From: Janthinobacterium sp. SUN073
Lineage (GTDB): Bacteria; Pseudomonadota; Gammaproteobacteria; Burkholderiales; Burkholderiaceae_D
Reading direction: 5' to 3'
Assembly: GCF_030397665.1 (NCBI RefSeq)
Contig: NZ_JAPUBT010000001.1
Location: forward strand, 1,134,781 to 1,198,780
DNA: 64,000 nt
The translations under genes and the position numbers were made by a program. Of the stretch, positions 51,961 through 60,815 are shown in pieces. Under the pieces are notes generated by a model. That model was not told the origin of the DNA and did not search any database. It saw only the letters and a list, made by a program, of their open reading frames with translations. How positions within the stretch are numbered: position 1 is the first letter of the stretch; each line of letters begins with the position of its first letter.

Positions 51961-52701
51961 TTGCGTAATATTTCCCTGTTCCTGCGATCCCTGCTGTTCA
52001 TGACCATCATGATCGTGGCCACCATCGTCTGGGCCTGCGTGTGCTTTTTTGCCGCGCCATTGAGCTACAACAAGCGCTATTGGGTCACCTCGCGCTGGAA
52101 CGTGTTTATCCTGTGGTGCGCCAAGGTCATTTGCGGCATCCGCTATGAAGTCAAGGGCGCCGAGAACTTCCCGGATGCGCCGGCCATCGTGCTGTCAAAG
52201 CACCAGTCGGCCTGGGAAACCATCTTCCTGCTGCCCAGCCTTCCCCGTCCGCTGGTGTATGTGTTCAAGAAGGAGATCCTGTACATCCCGTTCTTTGGCT
52301 GGGCCATGGCGCTGCTGCGCATGATCCCCATCGACCGCAAACAGGGCAAGCATGCCTTCAAGAGCGTGGTCGCGCATGGCAAACGCCGCCTCGCCGACGG
52401 CCAATGGATTATCATGTTCCCGGAAGGCACCCGCATCCCCGTGGGCCAGGCGGGCAAGTACAAGAGCGGTGGCACGCGACTGGCCATTGCCACGGGTGCC
52501 GTGGTGGTGCCGATTGCGCATAATTCAGGCGAATGCTGGCCCAAGCAGTCATTCCTCAAACGCCCGGGACTGATCACCGTCTCGATAGGCAAACCGATTT
52601 CGCCGGAAGGGCAAACCCCGGACAGCATGATGCAACAGGTGGAAAATTGGATAGAATCAGAAATGCGCGTCATTTCGCCTCACGCCTACAACGCTGGCTA
52701 G
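51961..52701 (+). CDS. plsC: 1-acyl-sn-glycerol-3-phosphate acyltransferase
   Basis: Membrane enzyme that makes phosphatidic acid. The start is TTG at 51961, eight bases after GGAG; no ATG precedes the membrane segment in this frame. 246 residues, hydrophobic segment about 8-30 (SLLFMTIMIVATIVWACVCF), catalytic KHQSAWET (H-x4-E form) at about 80, FPEGTR at about 158 and the IAHNSGE motif IV. Sixteen bases follow the gmhB stop. Confidence 0.93.
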   Translation: MRNISLFLRSLLFMTIMIVATIVWACVCFFAAPLSYNKRYWVTSRWNVFILWCAKVICGIRYEVKGAENFPDAPAIVLSKHQSAWETIFLLPSLPRPLVYVFKKEILYIPFFGWAMALLRMIPIDRKQGKHAFKSVVAHGKRRLADGQWIIMFPEGTRIPVGQAGKYKSGGTRLAIATGAVVVPIAHNSGECWPKQSFLKRPGLITVSIGKPISPEGQTPDSMMQQVENWIESEMRVISPHAYNAG

Positions 52702-52745
52702 ACGGCATCAGCGCGGTCATCCAGGAGCCGACACTGCGCCAGCAG

Positions 52746-53669
52746 ATGAAGACCATCAAGGTCGGCGACCAGCAACTGGATCTGTTCGCGCATGACGTCT
52801 CGACCAGCACGCCCCCGGCGGTGCGCCCCACGGCACCGCCAGCGCCGCCCGTGGCACCACCGCTAGTGGTACCCGCGCCACCCATCGTTCGCCCCGCCCC
52901 ATCGCCCCTGCCGTCCCCCCCACGCCCTGCCGATGGCCCTCCGCTGCGTCAGCTGCAGCTGGGCAGCCACCTGGTCGAATTCGCCCTGCGCCGTTCCACG
53001 CGCCGTTCCATCGGCTTCATGATCGACGATAACGGCTTGCGCGTGACCGCGCCCAAGCGCGTCACCCTGGCCGAAATCGACAATGCCATCCGCGCCAAGC
53101 AGGGCTGGATCGTCTCGAAGCTGCTGGAAAGGGGCGAGCGCAAGGTGCAGCGCCAGCAGCGCCCGCCCGTGGCATGGATCGATGGTGCCGCGCTGCCCTA
53201 CCTCGGTGGCGAGATCACATTGCGATTGCACCAGGCGCCGCGTCACCGCGCCAGCTTCCAGCGCGAAACGAATGAACTGCACGTATGGGTCACGCCCACG
53301 GGCAGCGAGCAGCAGTTGAAGGACAAAGTGAAGGGCTGGTTCCAGCACGAGGCGCGCCAGCTGTTCGAAGCGCGGCTGGACCTGTATGCGGACAAGCTGG
53401 GTGTGCGCTACGATGCATTATCGCTATCCTCGGCCGGCACGCGCTGGGGCAGCTGCACCATCGAGCGCAAGATCCGCCTGAACTGGCGCCTGATCCACTT
53501 CGCCCTGCCGCTGATCGACTACGTGGTGGCGCATGAACTGTCGCACCTGCTGGAAATGAACCACAGCTCCCGCTTCTGGGCCATCGTGGAATCGATCTAT
53601 CCCGATTACGATGGGGCCAAGCAGGCGCTCAGGAAACGCTCGCAGGAGCTGCCGGTGTTGTTCGCGTAA
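52746..53669 (+). CDS. YgjP-like zinc metallopeptidase domain protein (M48/SprT-like)
   Basis: 307 residues from the ATG at 52746 (MKTIKVGDQQLDLFAHD). Residues 18-65 are Pro/Ala-rich. The rest is a YgjP/WLM-type domain: LRRSTRRSIGFMIDDNGLRV, RWGSCTIERKIRLNWRLIHF (in part), and the zinc motif DYVVAHELSHLLEMNHSSRFW (HExxH variant HELSH with a third His). A short flanking insertion is in the usual place. Role unproven; a housekeeping proteolysis or peptide role is assumed. Confidence 0.88.
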   Translation: MKTIKVGDQQLDLFAHDVSTSTPPAVRPTAPPAPPVAPPLVVPAPPIVRPAPSPLPSPPRPADGPPLRQLQLGSHLVEFALRRSTRRSIGFMIDDNGLRVTAPKRVTLAEIDNAIRAKQGWIVSKLLERGERKVQRQQRPPVAWIDGAALPYLGGEITLRLHQAPRHRASFQRETNELHVWVTPTGSEQQLKDKVKGWFQHEARQLFEARLDLYADKLGVRYDALSLSSAGTRWGSCTIERKIRLNWRLIHFALPLIDYVVAHELSHLLEMNHSSRFWAIVESIYPDYDGAKQALRKRSQELPVLFA

Positions 53670-53687
53670 ACGATATTGTTGGCGGCT

Positions 53688-53722
53688 GTCGGATTACGCG
53701 CTAGCGCGCTAATCCGACCTAC
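53688..53722. repeat. REP-like palindrome, family 2, copy B
   Basis: GTCGGATTACGCG-CTAG-CGCG...TAATCCGAC with tail CTACC, between convergent genes. Same layout as the copy at 29715. It may act as a terminator for both neighbours. Confidence 0.75.
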
Positions 53723-53727
53723 CTCGA

Positions 53728-55002
53728 TCACGGCAGCAGCGGTTGGATGGCCGCGATGGTACGCGGCGTGGCGCCACGGTGCTGCGCCGCGAAGGCCAGC
53801 GCCTTTTGTCCCATCGACGCCAGCTGCGCGGGGTCTTGCAGCAAGACTGACGCTTGCGCCATCAGCGCATCGGCATCCGCCACCCGCGCGGCGCCGCCGG
53901 CGGTGATCGCCTGCTCGGTCACCAGCGCAAAATTGAAGGTGTGCGGGCCGATCAGCACGGGCTTGCCCAGGGCCGCCGGCTCGATCAGGTTTTGCCCGCC
54001 CAGTGGCAGCAGGCTGCCGCCGACAAAGGCGCAATCGCAGGCCGCGTAGTACGCAAACATCTCGCCCATCGAGTCGCCCAGCAGCACCTGCGTGCCCGCC
54101 GCCACAAAATCGTCCTGCGCCAGGCCGGACCTGCGCTGCACGCTCAAGCCATGCGTCAACACCAGCTTTTCCACCTCGTCGAAGCGCTGCGGATGGCGCG
54201 GCACGATCAGCAGCAGAACACCATCGGGCAAGCTGGCGCGGGCAAAGGCATCGAGAATCAATGGCTCTTCACCTTCGCGCGTGCTGGCGCACAGCAGCAC
54301 GGGACGCGCACCGATGGCGGCGCGCAGCCAGGCACCCGTCGCCAGGGCCGCCGCGGGCACGACGACATCGAACTTGATGCTGCCCGTCACGACCACGTTC
54401 TGCACGCCCAGCATGCGCACGCGCTCGGCGTCGTCCTGCGTCTGCGCCGCCACCAGGGTGATGCCGCGCGCCGCGTCGGCAATGAGTTTACCCAGGCGCT
54501 GCGCCTTGCCCAGCGAACGCTGTGACAAGCGCGCGTTGGCCAGCACCACCGGCACTTTGTGGCGATTGCATTGGTGGATCAGGTTCGGCCACACTTCCGT
54601 CTCCATCAGGATGCAGATGCGGGGCGCAAAATGGCGGATGAAACGGGCCGGCATGGCGCCCGTGTCGTACGGCAGATAGCTTTGCAGCAGGCGCGGGCCG
54701 TGCTTGGCGAACAGGGTTTTACCGGTCGCGCGCCCTGTGGGCGTCATGTGCGTGAGGACGATGCGGGAATCGGGCCAAGCGGCCAGCAGCGCATCGATCA
54801 GCGGCTCGGCCGCGCGCGTCTCGCCAACGGAGACGGCGTGCAGCCAGAGCGTGGCTGGTGCAAGTGCCAGCTGGCGAGGGTAAAAACCCAGGCGTTCGCC
54901 CCAGTGCTGCCGGTAGCCGGGTTCCTGGCGTCCGCGCAGCCACAGCCGCGCCAGCACCAGGGGCAAGGCCAGCCACCAGGCAAGGGTATAAAGAAGTCGC
55001 AT
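53728..55002 (-). CDS. waaA: 3-deoxy-D-manno-octulosonic acid (Kdo) transferase
   Basis: Adds Kdo to lipid A on the inner face of the inner membrane. 424 residues, GT-B fold: N-terminal membrane anchor (MRLLYTLAWWLALPLVLARL), WLHAVSVGETRAAEPLI with the catalytic Glu, LTHMTPTGRATGK, a linker PYDTGAMPARFIRHF and the C-terminal half with STREGEEPLIL and GGSLLPLGGQNLIEPAALGKP. Gap to waaC is 18 bases. Confidence 0.95.
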   Translation of the reverse strand: MRLLYTLAWWLALPLVLARLWLRGRQEPGYRQHWGERLGFYPRQLALAPATLWLHAVSVGETRAAEPLIDALLAAWPDSRIVLTHMTPTGRATGKTLFAKHGPRLLQSYLPYDTGAMPARFIRHFAPRICILMETEVWPNLIHQCNRHKVPVVLANARLSQRSLGKAQRLGKLIADAARGITLVAAQTQDDAERVRMLGVQNVVVTGSIKFDVVVPAAALATGAWLRAAIGARPVLLCASTREGEEPLILDAFARASLPDGVLLLIVPRHPQRFDEVEKLVLTHGLSVQRRSGLAQDDFVAAGTQVLLGDSMGEMFAYYAACDCAFVGGSLLPLGGQNLIEPAALGKPVLIGPHTFNFALVTEQAITAGGAARVADADALMAQASVLLQDPAQLASMGQKALAFAAQHRGATPRTIAAIQPLLP

Positions 55003-55020
55003 GATTTTTTAACGCTGACG

Positions 55021-56043
55021 TCAGGCGGGAGGATAGTCGGCCAGCAGGCGCTGTGCCGCGGCCAGCACTTCCGGCACGCCGGGCGGCGCACCCTTGTCGC
55101 CCAGGTTGATGATTTTCGGCGACCAGTTGCCTTCCGTTTTCCACAGCGGCGAATCAGCATAGATTTCCACCGTCGGACGCACAAAGGCTGCGGCGATATG
55201 TGTCAGGCCCGTATCGACGCCGACCACCAGCGCCGCGTGGCGCGCCAGCAGCGTGGCATCGCCCATCGACAGCTTCGGCAGCACGCGCGCATTCGGCAGG
55301 CCGGCCGCCAGCACTTCTGCTTCCGCTTTTTCCTTGGGCGAACCCCAGGGCAGCAAAATCGGCATGGGCGCAAGCGCATGGCCCAGGGCGATCCAGTTTT
55401 CCGGCGCCCATTTCTTGGCGTCGCGCGCCGTGCCGTGGAAGTACACGCAGTATGGCGCCTCGCCCATCCAGTCCGGGCGCGGCTCGCTGCCTGACACTTC
55501 CGGCAAGCCGAAATCGGCCGGCGTGTCGAGCGTGTAGCCGAGTGCCGCGGCGGCCACCATGCGGCCGCGCGCTACCGCATGCGTGCGTGGATCGAGCGGA
55601 ATGCTTTTCGTGTGAAAGATGCGCGAGATGCCTTCGTAGCCCGAGCCTTCGCTGCCATTGGCCAGGCCGACCTTCTGTCCGCCCGGCGCCAGGCGCGCGG
55701 CGCCCATGATGATGCCCGTCTTGAGCAAGCCCTGGGTATCGAACACGTAATCGTAGCGCGTCTGGCGCAGGCTGCGGAAAAAGGCCGCGATTTCCGCGCG
55801 CGTCTCCTTCTTGCCCAGGCCCTTGCGCCAGCGCCGCAGCGCGAACGGGAAGATGGCGCCCACGCGCGGGTTCAGGCGCACCAGGCTGGTGTAGCCTTCC
55901 TCGACCACCCAGTCGATGGTCGCATCCGGATAATGGCGGGCGATGTCCGCCACCATCGGCAGGTTATGCAGCACGTCGCCCAGCGAAGATACCCTCACCA
56001 GCAGGATTTTCAGGGGCGCCTGTGCGCCAGGTTGACCGGCCAT
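55021..56043 (-). CDS. waaC: LPS heptosyltransferase I
   Basis: Adds the first heptose to Kdo of the inner core. 340 residues; ILLVRVSSLGDVLHNLPMV opens the family, with DWVVEEGYTSLVRLNP, YDYVFDTQGLLKTG and the C-terminal donor site VVGVDTGLTHIAAAFVRPTV. Uses the ADP-heptose for which gmhB (51357) is a synthesis step. It lies between waaA and a phosphohexomutase gene on the same strand (4-base gap). Confidence 0.95.
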   Translation of the reverse strand: MAGQPGAQAPLKILLVRVSSLGDVLHNLPMVADIARHYPDATIDWVVEEGYTSLVRLNPRVGAIFPFALRRWRKGLGKKETRAEIAAFFRSLRQTRYDYVFDTQGLLKTGIIMGAARLAPGGQKVGLANGSEGSGYEGISRIFHTKSIPLDPRTHAVARGRMVAAAALGYTLDTPADFGLPEVSGSEPRPDWMGEAPYCVYFHGTARDAKKWAPENWIALGHALAPMPILLPWGSPKEKAEAEVLAAGLPNARVLPKLSMGDATLLARHAALVVGVDTGLTHIAAAFVRPTVEIYADSPLWKTEGNWSPKIINLGDKGAPPGVPEVLAAAQRLLADYPPA

Positions 56044-56047
56044 GCTG

Positions 56048-57430
56048 TCAGAACGGCAGAACGGCGTCAGGCTTGGCGGCCAGGATCACGCTCTTGAACT
56101 GGCCCTGGATACGTGCCAGCGCCGCCGGCGTTTCCGCTTCGAAGCGCATCACGATCACCGGCGTGGTGTTCGACGAGCGGGCCAGGCCGAAGCCGTCCGC
56201 GTATTCCACGCGCAGGCCGTCGATGGTGATGATCTGTTCATTGTCGGGGAAGACGGCGTCGCGGCGCAGCATGTCCATCAGCGCGACGTTCTCGCCTTCC
56301 TGCAGTTCCAGGTGCAGTTCCGGCGTGCTGTCGGACTGCGGCAGAGAGTTCAAAAGGGCCGAAGGATCGACTTCGCGCGTGAGTATTTCCAGCAGGCGCG
56401 CGGCCGAATACATGCCGTCGTCGAAACCGTACCAGCGGTCCTTGAAGAAGATATGGCCGCTCATTTCGCCGCCCAGCGGCGCGCCCGTCTCGCGCAGCTT
56501 GGCTTTTACCAGCGAGTGACCGGTCTTGTACATCAGCGGCACGCCGCCATGCTTGCTGATCCACGGCGCCAGGTGGCGCGTGCATTTCACGTCGTACAGG
56601 ATTTGCGCGCCCGGATGGCGCGTCAGCACGTCGGCGGCAAACAGCATCATCTGGCGGTCAGGGTAGATGATCTGGCCATCCTTGGTGACCACGCCCAGGC
56701 GGTCGCCATCGCCATCGAAGGCGATGCCGATCTCCGCATCCGTCTCGGCCAGGCAGCGGATCAGGTCTTGCAGGTTTTCCGGATGCGCCGGATCGGGGTG
56801 GTGGTTCGGGAAATTGCCATCGACTTCGCAGAACAGTTCAATGACCTCGCAGCCCATGCCGCGGAACAGGTCGCCCGCGAACGCGCCGGCCACGCCATTG
56901 CCGCAGTCGACGGCGATCTTGATCGGGCGCGCCAGCTTGACGTCGCCCAGGATGCGCTGCAGGTAGGCGGCGCGGATATCGTACGTGGCATAGCTGCCCG
57001 GCGTGCTGCTGGCGCTGCCGTCGTGGGCGACGATGCTGTGGTACAGCGCCTGGATCGCTTCGCCGTGGATCGCTTCGCCGGCCAGCACCATCTTGAAACC
57101 ATTGTAGTCAGGCGGATTGTGACTGCCCGTGACCATGATGCCGGAGCGCGTGTCGAGCACATTCGTGCCGAAGTACACCATCGGCGTGGCCACCACGCCC
57201 AGGTCGATCACGTCGACGCCTGCGGCCTGCAAGCCCTGCGCCAGCGCCGCCGTCAGTTCAGGTCCCGACAGGCGGCCATCGCGGCCGATCACGACCCGCT
57301 GCTCACCCTTGGCCAAGGCGGCTTGGCCAAATGCCTGACCGATCTTGTAGGCCACGCTGGCATCGAGGGTTTTAGCAATGATGCCGCGAATATCGTAGGC
57401 CTTGAAGATCGTTCTGGACAATGGAAGCAT
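56048..57430 (-). CDS. Phosphomannomutase/phosphoglucomutase (AlgC/ManB type)
   Basis: Interconverts hexose 1- and 6-phosphates for LPS and exopolysaccharide sugars. 460 residues from 57430 (MLPLSRTIFKAYDIRGI); the in-frame extension to 57610 overlaps the hns gene region. The phosphoserine loop is VTGSHNPPDYNG, metal loop DGDGDRLGVV, sugar loop GGEMSGHIFF, and phosphate loop RFEAETPAALARIQ near the end. The YDIRG opening and length match dual-specificity AlgC. Confidence 0.93.
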   Translation of the reverse strand: MLPLSRTIFKAYDIRGIIAKTLDASVAYKIGQAFGQAALAKGEQRVVIGRDGRLSGPELTAALAQGLQAAGVDVIDLGVVATPMVYFGTNVLDTRSGIMVTGSHNPPDYNGFKMVLAGEAIHGEAIQALYHSIVAHDGSASSTPGSYATYDIRAAYLQRILGDVKLARPIKIAVDCGNGVAGAFAGDLFRGMGCEVIELFCEVDGNFPNHHPDPAHPENLQDLIRCLAETDAEIGIAFDGDGDRLGVVTKDGQIIYPDRQMMLFAADVLTRHPGAQILYDVKCTRHLAPWISKHGGVPLMYKTGHSLVKAKLRETGAPLGGEMSGHIFFKDRWYGFDDGMYSAARLLEILTREVDPSALLNSLPQSDSTPELHLELQEGENVALMDMLRRDAVFPDNEQIITIDGLRVEYADGFGLARSSNTTPVIVMRFEAETPAALARIQGQFKSVILAAKPDAVLPF

Positions 57431-57528
57431 GGTGTGGGCGGTATAGTATAAGTAAGGGTATCGATAAGGTGCCTGGCAAGGTACAGCGCGTGGCTGGCAG
57501 CTTGCCACTGCGCCAAGAGTATACCGAA

Positions 57529-57837
57529 TTATACGCGCAGCAGATCGATGGACTTGCCCGATTCCACCCACTGCTTGACCCACAGCGGCTGGCGACCACG
57601 GCCTGTCCATTGTTGAGTAGCATTGTCAGGATGGCGGTAACGTACCGCGACTTTGCCCGTGCGCGGTTGCAAGCCTTCGAGTATCAGCTGTTTCAGCGGA
57701 ATGCCCGCTTGCTGCGCGATGGCCATGATCTGTTCGCGCGCCTTGTTCAAATCTTCGCGCTCGCGGCTGTTCAATTCCTGCTTCACATTATCTTCCAGCT
57801 TGCGCAATTCCAGCATCGTCATCGTTGACAGATCCAT
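57529..57837 (-). CDS. H-NS family nucleoid protein (Bv3F-like)
   Basis: 102 residues. N-terminal coiled coil (about 5-48; LRKLEDNVKQELNSREREDL) for dimerisation, a short linker, and the C-terminal DNA-binding domain YRHPDNATQQWTGRGRQPLW, whose WTGRGRQPLW loop inserts in AT-rich minor grooves. It silences AT-rich, often foreign, DNA. The 430 bp upstream are the most AT-rich part of the window, which fits self-binding and autoregulation. Confidence 0.92.
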   Translation of the reverse strand: MDLSTMTMLELRKLEDNVKQELNSREREDLNKAREQIMAIAQQAGIPLKQLILEGLQPRTGKVAVRYRHPDNATQQWTGRGRQPLWVKQWVESGKSIDLLRV

Positions 57838-58269
57838 CCCGTATATCCTTTACATTCAATTAAATAATAAAATCACGTGGAATATACTACATTGCATAAA
57901 CATTTGCGCACGGTTGCCTAATCCCTCGCCGCTGAAATCGCGGACCTGAATTCATTTACCTGTTCAACATTAAGATTCACTGAAGAATATGCCGGAAGCG
58001 CACGTGGGTAAATGAATAAACATGAATAAAATGACATTCCGGCTGGCATGGCGCCATGCATCGACTCCAGCAAGTATGCCAGGGAAATATTATCGCTATA
58101 AAGCAGCGAAATATTCAGCTAAAGTAAATGCCCATACAAAATAATAGCGTCCGGCTTTTCCCTTCCGCCCGGTCATGCGCGTAATCCGGCATCAGCCGGA
58201 AAAGCTCCCGACGACCAAGGGCGGCCATGCTTATAATGCATGCGCGTAGTTCACTTCACCTCGGTACCT
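57838..58269. promoter_or_regulatory. AT-rich, dyad-rich gap between hns and apaH
   Basis: 432 bases with no gene. Visible structure: ATTCATTTACC (57950) with exact inverse GGTAAATGAAT (58007); perfect palindrome GCATGGCGCCATGC (58046-58059); TCGCT/AGCGA stem near 58092; GCTTTTCC (58154) with GGAAAAGC (58198) enclosing CCGGC-atca-GCCGG. A TATAAT at 58232-58237 is the likely apaH -10. Probably carries both promoters and H-NS sites. Confidence 0.55.
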
Positions 58270-59109
58270 ATGAAAACTTACTTTATCGGCGATCTGCAAG
58301 GCTGCCATGCACAAACCATCGAACTGATCGAACGGATCCAGGCGGCAGCGGATGGCCCGTACCGCCTGCTGTTCGCGGGCGACTTGATCAACCGCGGCCC
58401 GGCCTCGCTGGCCACCCTGCGCCACGTGCATGCGCTGGCGCAGCAAGGCCTGGCCGACAGTGTCCTGGGCAACCATGACTTGCATTTGCTGGCCGTGGCC
58501 AACGGCATCCGGCCCGAGCATGCGTCCGATACGCTGGGCGAGATCCTCGACGCGCCTGATCGCGACGAGCTGATCACCTGGCTGCGCCAGCGTCCGCTCG
58601 CCTTGCGGCACCAGGGGCATGTGCTCGTGCATGCGGGCTTGCTGCCGCAATGGAGCGCAACCCAGGCTTTGTCCCTGAGCGAGGAAGTGTCGACCATGCT
58701 GCGCAGCGATGGCTGGGTGGGGTTCCTGCGCAGCATGTACGGCAACGAGCCGGCCGCCTGGCGCGACGACCTGCAGGGTACCGACCGGCTGCGCTGCATC
58801 GTCAACGCCATGACACGGCTGCGCTTTTGCACGCCGGACGGCGTGATGGACTTCAAGATGAAGGAGAGCGGCAGCGCGCCGCCGGGCTCCGGCCTGCTGC
58901 CCTGGTTCGACGTGCCGGGCCGGCGCAGCGCGGGCGACACTGTCGTCTTCGGCCACTGGTCGGCGCTGGGACTGCAGTTGCGACCCGACCTGATCGGCCT
59001 CGATAGCGGCTGCGTCTGGGGCGGAAAACTGTCGGCCGTGTGCCTGGAAGACCGCTCGCTGCTGCAAGTCGACTGTCCCGCCTTCCAGCGGCACAGTGGC
59101 AAGCGGTAA
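58270..59109 (+). CDS. apaH: Bis(5'-nucleosyl)-tetraphosphatase, symmetrical
   Basis: Calcineurin-like metallophosphatase that cleaves Ap4A to two ADP and, in E. coli, removes Np4 caps from RNA. Start at 58270 ([17 protein letters not shown]) rather than the in-frame GTG/ATG near 58240. 279 residues; metal motifs [35 protein letters not shown] and VFGHWSALG. The [14 protein letters not shown] region is full length. Alone on its strand, with a -10 box 33 bases upstream. Confidence 0.94.
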   Translation: MKTYFIGDLQGCHAQTIELIERIQAAADGPYRLLFAGDLINRGPASLATLRHVHALAQQGLADSVLGNHDLHLLAVANGIRPEHASDTLGEILDAPDRDELITWLRQRPLALRHQGHVLVHAGLLPQWSATQALSLSEEVSTMLRSDGWVGFLRSMYGNEPAAWRDDLQGTDRLRCIVNAMTRLRFCTPDGVMDFKMKESGSAPPGSGLLPWFDVPGRRSAGDTVVFGHWSALGLQLRPDLIGLDSGCVWGGKLSAVCLEDRSLLQVDCPAFQRHSGKR

Positions 59110-59209
59110 GTGCCAAGTGATACGCATGGCGCGCATATGCTTAGTCGAAATCGGTCGTTTGCCTTGCCGCCCAAGCCCCGTATGATGCAGCTTTTACCTG
59201 TGCCATCCC

Positions 59210-60130
59210 ATGCATCCTGATACCGACAGACTGGCGCGCTGGCTGCTCGGCAGCCTGGAGCTCGACACCGCCGTCCTGCATGTGGGCCAGTACTGTGGCC
59301 GCTGGCGCGCTTCCACGGCGGGCCGGGAACTGGGCAGCTTTCACCTGGTGCTCGATGGCCACTGCTATTTGCACCTCGATGGCGCGGCGCCGATAGCGCT
59401 CGGCCCGCGCGACGGCGTCTTCCTGCTGCGCGACTTGCCGCATTTCCTCAGCCCGCACAGCGATCCGCTGCAGGCGGCAAGCGCGCAAGCCATGCTGCCG
59501 CTGCAGACACCCACGCAGCAGCCGGCGACGGCGCTGGCCTGCGGCTTCTTTCAATTTCGCGGCGCCCTTTCCGCGCTGATCGTCGACTCCTTCCCGCCGT
59601 ATCTGCTGATACGCGGCGACGCGCCCGCCTTCAGCGCCGCCGCAGCGCTGTTCGACCTGATCCTGCTTGAAGCGGGCGGCGATCCGGAGCAACCGTCGCC
59701 GCTCATCGCCCGCCTGGTCGAACTGCTGTTCTTTTACCTGATCCGCCACGTGGCGCAGGGCGAGCAGGTGGCGGCCGGCCTGCTGTCGCTGCTGCACCAA
59801 CCCGCATTTTCGCCGCTGCTCGAACGCATGCTCGACGCCCCCGCCGACGACTGGTCGATCGAGAACATGGCCAAGGCGGCCTGCATGTCGCGCGCCAGCT
59901 TCTGCAAGCATTTCGCCAACGCCAGCGGCCACTCGCCAGCCCAATTCCTGCTCCTGCTGCGCATGAAGATCGCCGCGCGCCGGCTGCACGACGGCGTCTC
60001 CGTCGAACGCGCGGCCGAACTGGTGGGTTACCGCTCGCACGCCGCCTTTACGCGCGCCTTCAAGCGGGTCACGGGCGAGCAACCGGGTGCCTACCGGCGC
60101 GACCAGAGATTGCGCCAACTGGCCAGCTAA
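59210..60130 (+). CDS. AraC-family regulator with cupin sensor
   Basis: 306 residues. The N-terminal cupin-type domain (about 15-190; WRASTAGRELGSFHLVLDGH, LGPRDGVFLLRDLPHFLSPH) would bind a small ligand; the C-terminal pair of HTHs starts near 205 (DWSIENMAKAACMSRASFCKHF, VERAAELVGYRSHAAFTRAFKR). The FFQFRGALSALIVDSFPPYLL stretch matches the cupin_6 subgroup. It ends 129 bases before the ABC/flavoprotein operon in the same direction and is its likely activator. Confidence 0.88.
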   Translation: MHPDTDRLARWLLGSLELDTAVLHVGQYCGRWRASTAGRELGSFHLVLDGHCYLHLDGAAPIALGPRDGVFLLRDLPHFLSPHSDPLQAASAQAMLPLQTPTQQPATALACGFFQFRGALSALIVDSFPPYLLIRGDAPAFSAAAALFDLILLEAGGDPEQPSPLIARLVELLFFYLIRHVAQGEQVAAGLLSLLHQPAFSPLLERMLDAPADDWSIENMAKAACMSRASFCKHFANASGHSPAQFLLLLRMKIAARRLHDGVSVERAAELVGYRSHAAFTRAFKRVTGEQPGAYRRDQRLRQLAS

Positions 60131-60198
60131 GTGCCTGCCGGAATCAAGGATCACACAATCACAGACGAACGAGCACAAAAGGACGACGCTGACGTCTG

Positions 60199-60225
60199 TT
60201 GCGTGCGCAATATGGCCGATATAAT
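60199..60225 (+). promoter_or_regulatory. Predicted promoter of the 3' operon
   Basis: TATAAT (60220-60225) is perfect; the nearest -35 candidate, TTGCGT (60199), is 15 bases away, two short of ideal, which would suit activator dependence. The first ATG is 34 bases downstream of the -10 box. Confidence 0.5.
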
Positions 60226-60259
60226 GCCCGGGTGACTTACCAACTTAGCAAGGTACCCC

Positions 60260-60814
60260 ATGTCCCGTCTGACGCTGCACACTCTCGATACCGCCCCGGC
60301 CGATAGCCGCCCCTTCGTGGAAAAGGCCATCGCCAACAATGGCTTCCTGCCCAACCTGATCGGCGTGCTGGCCAATGCCCCGCTGGCATTGGAAACCTAC
60401 CTGACCGTCTCGGGCATCAATGCGCGCGCCAGCCTGACATTAATGGAACGCGAAGTGGTGCAAATCACGGCCGCGCGCATCCATGGCTGCGATTTCTGCA
60501 TCGCCGGCCATAGCGCCATTTCGCTGAAAAAGGCGGGCCAGACGCCCGACATCGTTCGCGCCCTGCAGCATGACCAGCCGACCGGCGACGCCAAACTCGA
60601 CGCCGTCGCCGCCTTCGCCACGGCCGTCATCGCCACACGCGGCGCCGTCAGCGACGCCGAATATCAAACCTTCCTGGCCGCCGGCTACAACGAACAGCAG
60701 GCGCTGGAAGTCGTGCTGGGCATCAGCCTGGCCACCCTGTGCAATTTCTCCAACAGCCTGGCCGGCACGCCCGTCAATCCGCAATTGACGCCCTACCTGC
60801 CTGGCGCCGTCTGA
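60260..60814 (+). CDS. AhpD-like carboxymuconolactone decarboxylase family protein
   Basis: 184 residues, all-helical. It has the redox pair in IHGCDFCIAGHS (C-x2-C then His), as in AhpD-type alkylhydroperoxidases and distinct from true CMD, which lacks the two Cys. LTLMEREVVQITAARIHGC is the preceding helix. First gene of an operon with a flavoprotein and an ABC importer; the stop is one base before the next ATG. A role in reducing a peroxide or oxidised cofactor made by the flavoprotein is plausible but inferred. Confidence 0.85.
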   Translation: MSRLTLHTLDTAPADSRPFVEKAIANNGFLPNLIGVLANAPLALETYLTVSGINARASLTLMEREVVQITAARIHGCDFCIAGHSAISLKKAGQTPDIVRALQHDQPTGDAKLDAVAAFATAVIATRGAVSDAEYQTFLAAGYNEQQALEVVLGISLATLCNFSNSLAGTPVNPQLTPYLPGAV

Positions 60815-60815
60815 C

